64,000 nt of DNA from Megalonaias nervosa (lineage: Eukaryota > Mollusca > Bivalvia > Unionida > Unionidae), in assembly GCA_016617855.1 (NCBI GenBank), contig JAECUM010000789.1, forward strand, positions 124,001 to 188,000. Direction: 5' to 3'. Both the position numbers and the translations under genes were made by a program. The notes beneath the pieces were generated by a model. The model made no database searches. It was not told the origin of the DNA and saw only the letters and a list, made by a program, of their open reading frames with translations. How positions within the stretch are numbered: the first letter of the stretch is position 1; each line of letters begins with the position of its first letter. This document shows positions 1 to 12,612 of this stretch, piece after piece.

Positions 1-798
1 ATCTTAACTGGAAATGAAACTCTTTTGCAGAAACAACATTGAGTTAGTGTGACTTTAATCTTTGATTATTTCCAACCAAAATCAGTAGGTGTTTTCTTAA
101 AGTGCATGCCAGCCACAAAATCTGGTCATGGTACGAGGTCTAAAACTATAGTTAATTTGCAAAAACTTTTGAAAATAACAATGTGTTTGTAAAATACATA
201 TGCCTTACTGCACATATGTGGACCAAATTTTAATAATTTTATAAATGTTTTAATACTGCTATAGTTGCATGAAAAATCCTTGCAGATCACCTATATATGT
301 ATATCTGAAATAAATATACTGTAATAGCCTGAAAATCTGATCAAATCATATAAATACAAATATGTTAATTTCATGAATCTATCTTAGGTGGTTTTAGTTA
401 ATCACACATGAAAGTTTTCATAAAAAGTACAAGTTCCAAAAGGTACATTTATTTTTTTATTTTTAAAGGAAAAATTGTCATGGGCCTCAAAATTTGAATT
501 AGGTTATATAAATATGAATACAAATATGCTTAATGAGTTTCATTTGTTTACCTCAAGTGCTTTTTTTTTTTAATACTTAAACTAGCTAAATAGGGTTTTG
601 TTTTAAAGAGTCCAATTTCACATGTGTAAAATAAGCTGACAAATTGCTATGGCCTGAAAATCTACTTTATAAGAAACTAATATGCCTGTACAATTTCATT
701 TTCTCACCTAAGTGAATTTACTCAAATAGGCTGACCAGTCTTTTGTGCTAACTAGGTTTTTGTTTAAAAAGTTATTTGTAAAACTTTTTTCTGGTAAA
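1..798. repeat. Dispersed AT-rich repeats, no gene
   Basis: No coding signal is seen. The stretch holds several diverged copies of a unit beginning near GGCCTGAAAATCTAATCAGG and running to a segment like TTTCATTTGTCTACCTTAAG (around 330-424, 483-590 and 651-740). Related copies occur at 10288-10400 and 10498-10620. The first 150 bases resemble a second family (ACCAAAATCAGTAGGTGT, then GCATGCCA) found again at 8868-9003 and 9590-10200. Confidence 0.5.
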
Positions 799-1074
799 AT
801 ATGTTTCTTCAATAATACTTACCCAATCATGATACCTTTGAACTAGTACTACCTCACAAATCCCATCCTCCGAGACTAAAACCTTTTAGCTATAAAGCTA
901 CAAGTTATCTCCCTACCTAGGCAGCAGTTAGAATGATCTCCCCCTGATACAGGGATTGGTGCCAAATCATGGGAATACTTTAGTGGATGGCACACTCTCT
1001 ATATGGATGTAACTGAGGAGGTTGGTAGGGCATATGTGTGTTATGATCGGGTAAGAATTATTGAAGAAACATAT
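799..1074. repeat. Terminal inverted repeat pair of DIRS A
   Basis: The left arm (799-833, containing TGTTTCTTCAATAATACTTA) and right arm (1042-1074, containing GGGTAAGAATTATTGAAGAA) are reverse complements with only a few differences, about 210 bases apart. They flank the 3' end of the recombinase remnant. DIRS elements carry inverted terminal repeats and an internal complementary region, so this is a likely element end. A comparable pair sits at the same place in DIRS B. Confidence 0.5.
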
Positions 1075-1164
1075 TTTATGATAAAAAATTGGTGTCTGCC
1101 TTTATAATACCTTAGAAGAATAGGTAAAAGGTGGAGGAAGATACCTAACATTACACCAAACAGA

Positions 1165-1626
1165 TCATCTCTGGTCCCTTAAAGTATGAGCCAGCTGACT
1201 GGAGAATAGACTCCATGTGGTGGGTTGTGACTTTGATGGGGGAAAATTTTCCTTCTTCCAAATCCAGTGAAAGTTGTGTGGTTGCATCCTTATGAAGCTG
1301 TTGATCGACCTGGGAGGGTAAACTGTTTTATCATGGCTGTAGGGCCCATCAGACTGAGATGAGCCTTGTCGGATGAAATATCTCTGAGATAAAAACTGAA
1401 GTGAACTCATATCTTCATTCCATGGTATGGATGATGACAGAGAACAGTTTTGCTCAAATGCCATGTTTGTGGCAACTGCATTAACTTCATGAGCCGAGAT
1501 GTAAAGCAGATTCATTTGGTCATAGTTATTTGTTAATTTGCAAAATGAATAACCCACTTTATTCAGGACAAAAGTGTCTCTGTTGATATATTGTTCTTTC
1601 CCTCTGTGAGGGGTAAAAAAAGGCAT
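1165..1626 (-). pseudogene. DIRS tyrosine recombinase, C-terminal part
   Basis: This open stretch of 153 codons matches the catalytic C-terminal half of DIRS tyrosine recombinases. The segment ISAHEVNAVATNMAFEQNCS corresponds to the conserved box normally containing H-x-x-R. Here the position of the arginine reads asparagine (HEVN), so the active site is lost. In an intact element the enzyme integrates a circular DNA intermediate. The upstream core-binding domain is not seen in frame. DIRS assignment rests on the downstream RNase H and RT fragments as well as this box. Confidence 0.65.
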
Positions 1627-2496
1627 AATCTACCTCAATGCAAATGCCTGGTCCTTCTTAAGTACCACTTCAGAGCTCACTGGGTCAAGTAGTTGACCTT
1701 CAGATTAAGTTTTCACAACTGACAGGAATTTCATTACAGAAGTCTGATTCCCCATGAATGGGAGCAATAAAAGCAGGGGCCATCATGAGCTGTAGTGTCC
1801 CATCCTGTCTTATCGTGCAATGAGGAAGCAGGTCTTATATGAGTGGTGAAACAAATAGGCTCTTAAGAGTGGTTCAAAAGGTGTCTTGTTCAGCCAGATT
1901 AATACCCATGATAGACGATTCCAATTTGGGCAATGAGCCAATATCTTTGGACATGTGTAATCAAAACTGGATAGAAAATCAGATAGGTCTTTGTTTTGTC
2001 CTATATCCTCTCTTCCATGATGATGCTGGGTGTCAGTGATTGTGAAATGGTAGCCTTTGATTGTGTATTGTGCTAGCTGTTTCTTGTCAAAGAGCCATAG
2101 TAGGAAGTTAGTTATTTTAGGTATTGATGCCTGCAGAGCTATAATGTGTTTCTGGGCACACCAAGGTGTGAATATTTTCCATTTACCTTCTTAAGTTTTT
2201 AAAGTGGAGGGCCATCTTGCTTGAGTAATTTCTCTACCATTGGTTGTGAAGACTGTTTGTTCCTGTGAGCTTGTTTAATAAGATCCAGATGTGTAGGTTC
2301 AGCAACTTTGGGTTGTGATGAAACACCTACTGCTATGGTTGCTTGAGCAGATGTGGGATTATCTTGATTTTCCTAGAGGTTTCTATTGTGAGATTGACAA
2401 GGTTGTTGACCCATGATTTATTCCATTTTGAGTAGAGCAATCAGGATGAAGTGACACTTTAATTCTCTTGCTTTCTGCATCAACTTCGGAATCAGA

Positions 2497-2587
2497 GGTG
2501 TTGGAGGGTAAGCATACAAGTCCAGGCATTTCCAATCAATAGAAAGGTTATCAACTACCCAGGCCTTTGGATCCGGGACTGGTGAGA
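2497..2587 (-). pseudogene. DIRS RNase H C-terminal segment
   Basis: Translated on the minus strand this reads PVPDPKAWVVDNLSIDWK followed by a run ending YAYPPTP. That is the hallmark end of the RNase H region in DIRS elements (P-V-x-x-P-x-A-x-x-V-D-x-L-S). Copies of the same box occur in DIRS C (27165-27440) and DIRS D (39191-39562). Surrounding frames are interrupted by stops. Confidence 0.7.
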
Positions 2588-3684
2588 CAAAGGCTGGAAT
2601 AGGTCACCATTGGTTGATGCCACTGGGCACATATTTGAGTGAAAACCGATGGATGAAGAGACCATTATGTTTGTATTAGTTAATTCTTCCAAGACATCGA
2701 GTCAGCTAAATTTAGTCGGCCTGGAATATGATGAATTTGTGGATTTGTCATTGAAGAGGCCACTTTAGAAAATCCAAACAAGAATGCAAAGGTCTAGGGA
2801 CTTGGTACCACCTTGCTGTTTGAGACAATTCACCACAGTGGAGATTTTGGGCAGAATGAGGACTCCCTTCCCTTACTGATCCTCCTCTCACCACTGAAAA
2901 GCTTTTGAAATGGCTTTCATCTCAAGAATGTTATGTAAATACAGGAGCCCATGCTTCACTGGTTTCCTGGAATGATGGAAAGAAGTGTGTCCCCAGCCCC
3001 CTGTGCTCCCATCGATACAGATTGTGATATCTGGAGGTTGTACTGTACAGGTATACCTGATGTGAACCAAGTGAGGTTGTCCCATCTTCTGAGATTGAAC
3101 CTCATATTTATGCAGATTGTGAGAAGTTGGTCCAATGGACAAGTCTCAGATTTCATTTGGACAACAGAATCATTTGTAATGGGCACATAAATATGCAACC
3201 TGGGACTTAGAAGTCCACTGTCACACTGAGCAAACCCAGCACCAAAGCAATTCTCGGGCAGGTAGATCATCCCAGATAAGCAAGGAAGCCACTATTGTAC
3301 TGATTTTCAATGCTCATTCCTGAGGGAGACATACTCTTTTTACTGGATGATGAACAAAATGTTGAGATGGTACAAGGTCAGGTTTGTCCTTGTTGACAAG
3401 AAAGAAAGTTGAGAAGGAGAGTAAAAGGGATATCATGTCTTGCTCCAAGATATAACCCACCTGAAGCTTGTATAGAATGTAGTCGACGTAGTTGATGTAT
3501 CCACCATGGAAGTGGTCCAGACATGGGCAATTCCCCTGTCAATCAATCAGGTGAAACCCCAGGGACTGATGCCGAGTTGAACAGGGACTGCCCTGTACTG
3601 GTAAATTGTGTCTCTGTATGTGAATTGCAGGAACTTTTCATGTGAATTAGGATTTGAAGATACACATCTTCAGAGTCACACTGA

Positions 3685-3888
3685 TTATGTAGTCTCCCTC
3701 CTAGACAGCATTAGAACCCACTGTGGTGTCTTCATCATGAACCAAGGGGCACAAATGAGCTGATTGAGTACACTTAGGTTGACGACAGGATGAACAGTGC
3801 CAAGTTTGTAGCTAAGGGAACCCTGGACAAAGAAAGAGGTGTACTGAAAGTGATACTGAGTCCTTTGGAAACCACTTGTCAAGTCCAT
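3685..3888 (-). pseudogene. DIRS reverse transcriptase fragment
   Basis: The frame contains HPVVNLSVLNQLICAPWF followed by MKTPQWVL. This is the N-terminal RT block of DIRS/gypsy-type polymerases (R-P-V-I-D-L-S-x-L-N, then K-M-E-T). The same block is clearer in DIRS B at 18153-18584. The downstream palm is broken by stops. About 200 bases upstream the sequence enters a tandem duplication. Confidence 0.6.
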
Positions 3889-4434
3889 AGTTAGTCATGG
3901 CATATCTTGCCCCATTCAGCAGCAAAGAATTGGTGCATTCCCCTACCAAGATCTGTGATAAGCAGAGATACTGCCAGGAATTTTCTTAAGAGGGGGAGGT
4001 ACCCACAACTACCTCAGGAACCCAGAGGGTAGAATCGGGGGACAATGCTGAATGGGAGCTGATGAGTGACAACATTATTATAAGGTATATGCATAACTAA
4101 TTTAAGATCATCATTTAATGACTTTATAGCTGAGGGAAACGTGGACAAAAGGGGAGGTATGCAGAAAGTGATATAGAGCCCTTTGGAAACCACTTGTTAA
4201 GTCCATAGTTAGTCATGGCATATCTTGCCCCATTTGGCAACAAAGAATTGGAGCCTTCCCCCTACCAGGATCTGTGATAATCAGAGATGCTGCCAGAAAT
4301 TTCTTTAAGAAGGGGAGGTACCCCACACCTACCTCCAAAGGCCAGAGGGGGGAATCAGGGACAATAAGTGACAAGATTATTATAAGGTATATGCATAACT
4401 AATTTAAGATGAGCATTTAATGGCTTTATATCAC
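3811..4434. repeat. 317-bp tandem duplication inside DIRS A
   Basis: Two head-to-tail copies are seen. The marker CCTTTGGAAACCACTTGT begins at 3862 and again at 4179, a period of 317 bases. Other shared blocks are AGTCATGGCATATCTTGCCC and TATTATAAGGTATATGCATA. The copies differ by scattered substitutions and short indels, so the duplication is not recent. Confidence 0.85.
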
Positions 4435-5259
4435 TTCTTTGACAAAAAATAAATAAAATGTCTGCATACCTTATTTACTTTACTGTGCTGGTAAATATTC
4501 TTCTCCGCTTCTTATCACTCTGCTTCTTCAAAGACTCTGAGAACAGGAAATGGTCTACATGATCCCCTTGTATCTTAAAACTCCTCAGTTTATTCACTGT
4601 TTCTGATTTTAAGAGCAGTGTGAAATCTCTTTTGTGAACTGAATCCCCTTACTACAGTCTGCCGTTTGCCATGGGAGAACCACTGCAATTTTGACCAATT
4701 TAAACAAATTAAGAAACTGGTCTCATGATATTCAAACATATTTTTCGACCACTTGATCATGCTGTCCCTAGGATATATCTCTTGTAGGATCACATTTGTT
4801 GCTATGCTTTATTCAGTCAAGGCTGCAGCCATTGAAGAACAGTGTCTTGGAATTCCTTTCCTTCACTTTTTCTCAACCTCTGGTTCCACCTGCTATGGAT
4901 GATATACCAACTATTTCCGTATCATTGGTTTGTACATCATATTCTGTTCATGTTGGAATATGAGAGCTTTCCTCTTGTTCTATAGTATTGACCATAGCAG
5001 ATGATCTCACCATAAAGAAATTGGTTGCCTTCCATTTTGACATTCATAAAACTCACTGCTTATTAGGTTCAATACAATTCTGTTATGGCTGATCAATGGA
5101 TCAGTTTGTTATACCCCTCTAGAATCAACCAGCAAAATGGATGACCAAGACTAAATTTGATACACAGTTATTTTTTAATTTCTGTCTTTAATAAAATGAA
5201 ACAAAACAACCTGTGCATTGAGTACAATTGCAGGACCACAAATAATTTGTGTGACCTTT

Positions 5260-5713
5260 TCACAATTGGTTTTGAGAATTTGCGTGACTAATAATTTTTT
5301 GCAAGAAATCTGCAATCTCATGGCCTGGTAGCATCTCTGGATAAGGGCAGCATGAAGATGATTTCATTTCTTGTGATCTCGAGGCTCTCATGGAGAAAAA
5401 TGCAGGTGAAAAAGATTGCCCTCTCTCTGCCACTTGTACAATGTTGCTTGGGAGAAGTGGAGAATTGTAGTTTTTGATGGTTGTAGATTTGGTAGGAATG
5501 CTTCCCAGTAGCTGGTATCCTAGGGGCATTCCTGTGACCTTGGTGACTGACTTGAATCCCTCTGCTGTAGTTGAGACTGAGGGAGGGAAATTGGTCTCCT
5601 TGGTGGCTTGTTTGCAGATTTTTGTCAACCTAAGTGTTACATCTTGTTCCACCAGTTTTAAGCTCATAGCTGCTGTCACAGCATTGGCAAGAGTATGCTG
5701 GGCAGCTCTGTAA
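5260..5713 (-). pseudogene. Possible DIRS A Gag-like remnant
   Basis: A minus-strand open frame of about 150 codons (starting AAQHTLANAVTAAMSLKLVE if read from its upstream edge) lies upstream of the RT fragment, where DIRS elements encode Gag. It has no zinc knuckle and I cannot place it by sequence alone; position is the main support. It could also be an unrelated open stretch. Confidence 0.35.
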
Positions 5714-6855
5714 AGATGTGGGTCATTCTAGAAACAGACTCGCACATGTCCTGTGGGATTTGGGGTGGGAGAAGATACACTGTATTCTGCCTGTTGAAAG
5801 ATCACTGTAGATACTAGATATAAAATTTGAGCCCACAGCCACAACATTGTGCTGCTGTGCCATTAAAAGACTTCCAATCCATGTGTACAGAAGATGTCTT
5901 TGTCATCCCCAAAACTGTGATACCTCAGTCAACTGTTTAAGCATCCAAATGGAAAAGTGGTGTGTGGGACTTATAGGACCACTGACTAAAGTTCATGGGA
6001 AGGCATCTTTGTAAGAAAAAGAGTTGGTTGACACTTGGGTCTTGTAATTGATGTTGTAAGCAGCCCAAAATGTCTGTAACTCTTGAAAGTAGATTCTTTC
6101 TTTTAAGTCAATAATCAGTTGATGCTGAAACTTAAATCAGGTAGCTGATGGTGAGGTAGGAGGAGGACAGAACTCTGGTGGCAATAGGCAGAAAACTTCT
6201 TCAGTTGAATCCTGTAGGGCTGAGTCTTCATGCATCAAATAACATCTAATAATGATGAGGTGACTTGCGAGCAAGTTTCATCTTCTTTTGGATAAAGGTG
6301 ATGAAGCTGACATTTCTTGTGCTACTAGAAAAGTAGCTGGAGAAGAATGCTGAGGATGGTGGCTCACTAACTTGCAGAACTTACTGAATTTGATACAGTG
6401 ACTTTCAAGCTGTCTCTAAGTACAGGCTCTCTTTGAATGGCAAAGGCTTAAGAACAATGTGAAGAGACATCTCCTGGACACTAAGGCACTAAGCTGATGG
6501 TAGTGCCTAGCTGTACTATGTGGGTTAGACTGATCTATGAGAATGCCTGCATAACATGGGTTCTTGAAACTGGACAAATCTCATACTGGCTGATACTCTC
6601 ATGACCCATTATGACCAAAGGTATATGGCACAATCTGGTCTTGAGAGAACAGGGCCATCTTGGTTTGCATGACTTTTTCCACTTTTTGACATTGGGATGG
6701 GGTATAAGATATTGAACCATGTAGCTCTTGTCCATAATTCTGAAATGTGAGATAGTAACTGATACTGTTTATTTGCTATCTCTCTCCCCAAAAACTTGTT
6801 GTTTTGGGATACCATTTTTCAGCATACAGTATGTTATACAGATAGGCAAGTATAT

Positions 6856-7035
6856 TTGGTGGAGGAAGAACTTGGGAAAATCCCGACAAGAACCATAGCC
6901 CCATGTGAAGCTACTGGCAAGCTTTCCCCACATACCTACATTGGCTGAGCCTCAGATTCGAACCCACATGGACAGAGGTGATATGGAAGTGATCGGTAAA
7001 GGTGAGCACTTTGGACTACTCTGCCAAGCCCCCAA
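6856..7035 (-). mobile_element. SINE-2, truncated copy
   Basis: Shares GGTGGAGGAAGAAC, GAAGCTACTGGCAAGCTTTC and CATTGGCTGAGC with the intact copy at 47020-47266. On the minus strand the right part is tRNA-like, with a B-box GGGTTCGAATC (about 6956-6966) and an A-box-like segment near the right edge. The tail side is missing compared with the 47-kb copy. The body, with its GTGGAGGAAG core, resembles a short repeat common in mollusc genomes (recalled, not searched). Confidence 0.65.
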
Positions 7036-8860
7036 GCAAGTGATACGGTGTCAAACCTTAGCTTGCACATAGATAAGTCCTCATACCTCAAGGTGTGGCT
7101 AATACTCCCAGTACTGTCGCCACAGATTTCTGTCCATAATATGCAAGTCTGACATATATTCATAGACTGACAAATAGAGTAAGCAACACATGTAGAATAG
7201 TTGTCAGTCTAGTCTTGCCCATGGTCTAAGTCTGTAAGACAAAACAGAGCATCCTGCTTTATGAACCTCAGAGTGTATGTGCAGAGACAATTAATTACCT
7301 GTAAATAGTGCATGTGGCTGTCAATACTGGTACTATTAATACTGGTACTGTCAGTATTGATACTTACGATGTGGATGCTAAAATATCAATTCTAATGAAA
7401 GTTACCTGTAGGATAGATCTACTGACTGCCTGTGCAAGTAAAATCATTGAAGCACTGCTTATAATAACTATGAAGTGGATGTGATGATAAACTATGCACA
7501 GGAAACTTTCCTGTACTTGTCTGACCATGGTGGAAACTATACAGAAATATAATTTTGTTTCCTATAGTACACACAATACATGCACATAAAAATGCACTGA
7601 AGCATCATTATTGACACTTATGAAGTGGATGCCAAGATATCAGTTGTATGAGAGTGTTACCTGTGGGAAAGGCCAAATGACAACCTATACAGGTAAAGTC
7701 AGTAAAGAGTCAGGTATACAACTATAAAGTGTCTGGTAAGACTTGATTAATCTAGAAAACTTGGTTGTATGTATCCAACCATAGCATAAATTATACAGTA
7801 ATATACGAGTTTTCTATATCAAACACTTGACCTGCACCTATTTAAATACAGCTATAGCAATGTGAGAGGATGCAATCATGACCTATGCAGGTACGTACTA
7901 AGGGTGCCTAAGTGTGAGAGGACAGCACTGTGACATCACTGAAAAGCCAGATACCTTGTCATTGAGTAAAGAAGGAAGAGAAAAGTTGGAAATTTATAGA
8001 TGGAATGTATTCTCCTTCGAACAAAACACTCTTCCAACTTGCTTTTGAGTATAAAACTTCCAAAACACTTGTATGTTGATTGCGAGACCTCTCTGTCTGT
8101 TGAGAGAAGTATTAACTGAAGTAATGACTAATCTGGGGGCACTCTACTGATATAATAAACTTCATAGAGAGTAACAGGTGTTAGGTGAAGTTGTTTACAT
8201 TTGCAACATGCACTGTAAAGAGAATGTTGGCATACTTCTATGTTACTTTCATGTACTGTGGCTGAAATTTCTTTGGATATTGTACTTATTGAAACTATAT
8301 ATGATCTAAGAACACAGCTAACCAAAATGACTGATCTCAAGTACTCAGATATCAGCCATAATTAATCTAGAGTACACTATCTTTAGCAGTTGTATAAAAC
8401 AGGGAAAATGAAATTTTCTACACCTGACAATACCAGTTTCTCAAAGTGCAATGAATGAATTACCAAATACGTAAAATGTTAAAAAAAGTTATTGCCTCTT
8501 GTTTTATAATTTACCTCTGAAGTCCATGTAATGAAAATGACCAAGCAGAGCTAGCAGTTTTTATTATTAATGCACATCTGAAGTATGGCTAAGCTGTATA
8601 CTCTATAACCCATATTACAGCCATCAATCATGCCCTAAAATAAAGGGAATTAAAAGTTCTTTGTAAAAAAAGAAACATGTATGCCCCACTACAGATATGC
8701 AGATCAAAGTTCAAGTAAAAAAAAAGAAAAAATATTTAGAACAGGAATACCATAAACCAAAAATTATGTGCCTGCCATATAGTAAACGGTATTATATACT
8801 GTTTTTTTTAATGTAAAAATCCTCTTTCATTAGTTGTATACTTTATAATTTTAATCTTTT
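7036..8860. other. Non-coding; faint internal duplication
   Basis: No gene is recognised. Around 7340-7420 and 7600-7690 there are two diverged copies of a unit (tatTGATACTTACGATGTGGATGC and TTGACACTTATGAAGTGGATGC, each followed by a TTACCTGTRGGA segment), about 270 bases apart. The rest is AT-rich sequence without long frames. Confidence 0.4.
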
Positions 8861-8867
8861 TGGTCTT

Positions 8868-10200
8868 AAATGCAGTCCATCCCAAAAATTTGGTCAAAGT
8901 AACTGATGCAGAACTTGAGTCATTTTGTGGAAACCATTTACCTTCTTTCACTCTGTGATAGTGACTGTTGACCTTCTGACCCAAAATTCTAAACAGGTCA
9001 AATACATATACAGTGGGGCCCTGGCTTATGAATGCCCTGGGTTACAAACGATCAGGGTTACAAACGCCAGGCCGGCCAAAAAAAATTACTCGAGTTATGA
9101 ACGGTGACTTGGGTTATGAACCGAACCGCCATTCACTTGCGCGCAAAATTTCGAACACGTGAGCTCACATATGGCTGCCTCTACTCAAATAGAGTGAAAA
9201 AAAGGTGAGAAAAGGAGTCTGTGGTGTTCTTGTGTTTATTTTTGTGTCATGTTTGTGTTGTTTTTGTGGGTTTTGAGTGTGTTTGTGTGTTTTATTTCTA
9301 TGTATGTGTTGTGTGAGTGCTCTTTTTTTCACCTTTTTTTAATGTAGCAACGATTTTCGGCGATTTTTTTTCAGCTTGGGAACACATTAAAAATTTAACA
9401 ATGGGATCCTATGGGAAAACGTGTTCCAAGTTACGAACACCCCGGGTTACGAACACTGTCCAGGAACCAATTAGGTTCGTAAGCCGGGGCCTCACTGTAC
9501 ATACAAATATGCCAAACCTAACTTTGCAAGTCTACCTTATGTTGTTTTTACTTGAATAAAGGTTTTCATAAAGAAAAAGGACAAGTCCAAAAAGGTACAT
9601 TGTGGTCTCAAACGCAAGCCATCTACATCTGGTCATAGTTTAGGGCAATGGACATAAATTATTTTGTGAAAGCTGTTCTTTTAGTTGAGTCCCTTGATTT
9701 TTCACCTTTTAGCCTACAAAATATTCCTTGTCTAAACTGCAACCCATCAATAAAGTTTAGTCAAGCAATGCAGTTGAGAAATTAAGTTGTTTCATGGAAA
9801 TAGTTTTTCCTTCTTTTAGTCTTGTGACACTGGTATTTGACCTTTTGATCCAAAAATCAATAGGTGTCTTCTTTGTCTCAAATGCATGCCATCCTAAATT
9901 TTTGGTCAACGTACATGATAAAGAATTTAAGCTATTGTGAAAAACACATTCAAATATTTTACCTTGACTTTTTACATTTTGACCCCATAATCAATATTTG
10001 TCTTATTTCAAAAACAAGCCACTGACAAAGTTTGATTAAGTTATCTAGCATACAGGCTGAGTTGTGTGGAAATAGTTTACTAGTTTTAAGACCCTGTGAC
10101 TGACCTTTTAAACATGAGATCAACAGGTTTCTTCAAATGCAAGCTACATACAAAGTTCTGTAATGATAAATGTTAAGAAACTGAGTTATTGTGCAGAAAC
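8868..10200. repeat. Dispersed repeat array (CAAAATCAATAGGTGT family)
   Basis: Several diverged copies of a unit with GACCTTTTGACCCAAAAATC, AATGCATGCCATCC and a TGGTCAAAGTAACTGATG segment occur at 8868-9003 and 9590-10200, broken by the inverted-repeat element at 9011-9497. A related start is at 60-150. Units of this kind are widespread in lophotrochozoan genomes (recalled). No protein is encoded. Confidence 0.5.
9011..9497. mobile_element. Short TIR element (pogo/Tigger-like MITE)
   Basis: Starts CAGTGGGGCCCTGGCTTA and ends in the inverted copy TAAGCCGGGGCCTCACTG, with TA on both sides (9009-9010 and 9498-9499), as for Tc1/mariner/pogo insertions. Further inverted similarity continues inward: tandem phrases GGGTTACAAACG at the left and GGTTACGAACAC at the right. 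At 487 bp it encodes no transposase. The relatively high CpG content suggests it is younger than its surroundings. Confidence 0.8.
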
Positions 10201-10287
10201 AAAACATGGAACAGAGAGATGTATGGACAAGGTAATAACATGTTATGCTTTGCCTCTTGGCTGACACATACACACTGGCGTAAGTGC

Positions 10288-10620
10288 ATGAAATCTAATC
10301 AGGTCACCTATATATGCATTCAAACATGCTAAATTTCATTTGTCTATCTTAAGTGTTTTGTTTAATCATGCTAACATGGTCTTTTAGAGAGACATATGGA
10401 TGGGCAGGCTGACACGTCAAACTCAAGATGCTGCTGCTGCAAGCAGTTAGGGCATACACAATTTAAGAACTGGAAAAAATTGAAATACTGCTGTAATGGC
10501 CTGAAAATATAATCAGGTTGTCTGCATATGCATACTAATATGCATGCCAAATTTCATTGCTGACGCTAAGTGGTTTTCACAGAATCTTGCTAACAAGCTG
10601 TCTTGGACAGATAGACAGGA
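10288..10620. repeat. Two copies of the GGCCTGAAAATC repeat family
   Basis: Copies at about 10288-10400 and 10498-10620 share AATCAGGT, ATGCATAC and CCAAATTTCATT with the units at 330-740. They are diverged and non-coding. Confidence 0.45.
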
Positions 10621-12549
10621 CCAAATCAAAATACTTTGCAGCAAGCAGAGGATGCATAAAAATGTGGAGGAGTAAAAAAACATACATGATACACTCTGTT
10701 TTGGTGCCATTAAATAGGAAGTTAAATAAATATTAGTACTGTATACAAAGTTAACAAATGCACATCACTTGTATACTAAATCAATCAAATCTTCTTGTTA
10801 ATGAGGTAAGAAATTAACAAGGAAATATACATATGCACGGCTTGTGACAACTAATAGTGTATGTTGTTTACCCATATATAATGTACCTACATGTAAGACC
10901 TACATCTACTGTGTCTATGCCATTTGTTTGAAATAATAAATACAGTATTTGACTTAATACCCATGCGTGCCTTGGTAAGTACATTTTCATCTTATGGGTC
11001 AAATGCCTCAAATATCCCTTACAGATGGCACATTTCTTGATCTTGGAATGCATTGTGGGAAAGAAGCAGTTCCTAAAACCAGCCTCAAACATTTTGGTTT
11101 TCTTGACATCTATACTTCTCTGATGTCTAGTTACCACCAAACTTAATACATTAAATCCATCTCAAAAAGCAAAATCTAACAAATGATTAATTCAGTGTGA
11201 CCATGTTCAGAGACAATGTACCTCCAAAGTGAAAAGTCCCCAAAACAGACAAATGAAGGGAACTGTTCTAGTTCTGTATAATCACTTACAAGTCAGCTCC
11301 AACTACAGACAACATAGACCTGATCTACTATTGCATAATGCACCTGCAGGTCAGGGTCTGTGTTGTTTGTTCTACTTATTACTCCAGTGATGGTGGATGG
11401 AAATTTAATGTGTTAATTTACTTAAGTATTTCTTTAATATACGATGTGGTTCATTTACACTAAATTCAAAATTTACCCCCCACCCTCCTTTCTATATGAA
11501 GTGTTTACTTGGGCTCTGTTTATGTCGGACCATTTTTACCGGTCAGCGCATGTGTCCCCTCTCTGCACGGCAGATTGTCCAGTCATGGGGTGTGCATACA
11601 TTTCATTTTATATATGCTTTTCAACTGGTCTAGCATCGGGTCAGGCGTAATCGCTCTTTGTGGTTGTTGATACTGATTTAGTACAGTCACCATTGTTTTG
11701 GCGTTTGATCAGACCTGTTTGTCGAAGATTTACTCTAATGAGACAATATAATCATCTGTTTGGTGTACAAGATGGTAAGAAATTCAGTGTGGCCCCATTA
11801 ATTACATCATTTATCAGATTATTTTATACTTTCCTAATTTCTCCCCTAAGTTTTGTCTCCATCCATCAAAAACATATCCTTCATCTGTAACTGCTTATTT
11901 AACTAATTATTTACTTTAAATAAACCTTATAATTTTAATTGGAATTTAATCTTTGTCTCTTGATTTCAGTAAGTAATAACTTCACTTTAAGGAAATTAGC
12001 TATCTTTCTTTTTCTTCCCTGTCATTCTACTGTTAGACCTTTTTGTCTTACTTTCTCTCTCCCCAATATTTAAATTACATCTCTGAATACCCTTTTTAAT
12101 AGAAATGAATGAGTTCGAATAAATGAAATACATGGGGTCTATTTGAAGGCTTCACTCTGTCTGTTCATCCACTAACTTTGCTGATGTGCATCAGCCTCCC
12201 CCCCCCCTTGATCAATCACGTCAACTAATTATTAAGGTCTAAGAATCAGAGAAAGGCCTACTTAGGTTTTGTAATGAATTGCCCTGTTACACTTGGACCA
12301 TTTAGAATGTGTACACAGTTCATTTGACAGCTTGTCACAGGTTGGTGGTGTCTGGCACTTCATTCGTTGCTTTCTTCTGTAGTGTCTTCTTGAACAATTT
12401 TTTATCATAGCATTCTGTTACGGCAGCATCTATTGCAGTGTCTAATTAAAATGTATGTATTCCGTGTCCATTAAGTCATAACTGGTAACCTGTTGTATGA
12501 GGTCTTGTACATCATAACGTCTATTGTCTTGCTATACAAGTCTTGTAGA
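10621..12549 (-). other. SIDT 3' flank or UTR; no gene seen
   Basis: This lies downstream of the SIDT stop codon (minus strand). Part of it must be 3' UTR, but I could not fix a convincing polyadenylation signal. A short C-run is at about 12201-12209. No coding segment is recognised in either strand. Confidence 0.4.
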
Positions 12550-12612
12550 TTAAAACACTGGTATTGTGTCTCTTCTTGCAAGAATTATATCATCATCTAA
12601 TGTAAGCAGCAC
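12550..12612 (-). CDS. SIDT: SIDT terminal coding exon
   Basis: The last coding exon of a SID1 transmembrane family protein. On the minus strand an acceptor (CCTATAG, 12613-12619) is followed by 20 codons reading VLLTLDDDIILARRDTIPVF and a TAA stop (12550-12552). Animal SIDT proteins end with this pattern: the last membrane helix, an acidic L-D-D-D turn, then a short cytosolic tail ending I-P-V-F. It joins in phase 0 to the exon at 14843-14956. SIDT proteins are multi-pass membrane proteins linked to dsRNA or nucleic-acid uptake and lysosomal lipid or RNA handling. SIDT1 and SIDT2 cannot be told apart here. Confidence 0.92.
   Translation of the reverse strand: MLLTLDDDIILARRDTIPVF

Larger units (their letters stand above)
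799..6500 (-). mobile_element. DIRS-type retroelement A, decayed
   Basis: Minus-strand fragments of a tyrosine-recombinase (DIRS) retroelement lie in the expected order. From the 5' end on the minus strand these are a Gag-like piece (5260-5713), reverse transcriptase (3685-3888), RNase H end (2497-2587) and recombinase C-terminus (1165-1626). The left end has a short inverted repeat (799-833 against 1042-1074). A 317-bp tandem duplication (about 3811-4434) has expanded the region just upstream of the RT. Many stops and frameshifts are present, so it is dead. The right boundary is uncertain. Confidence 0.72.
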
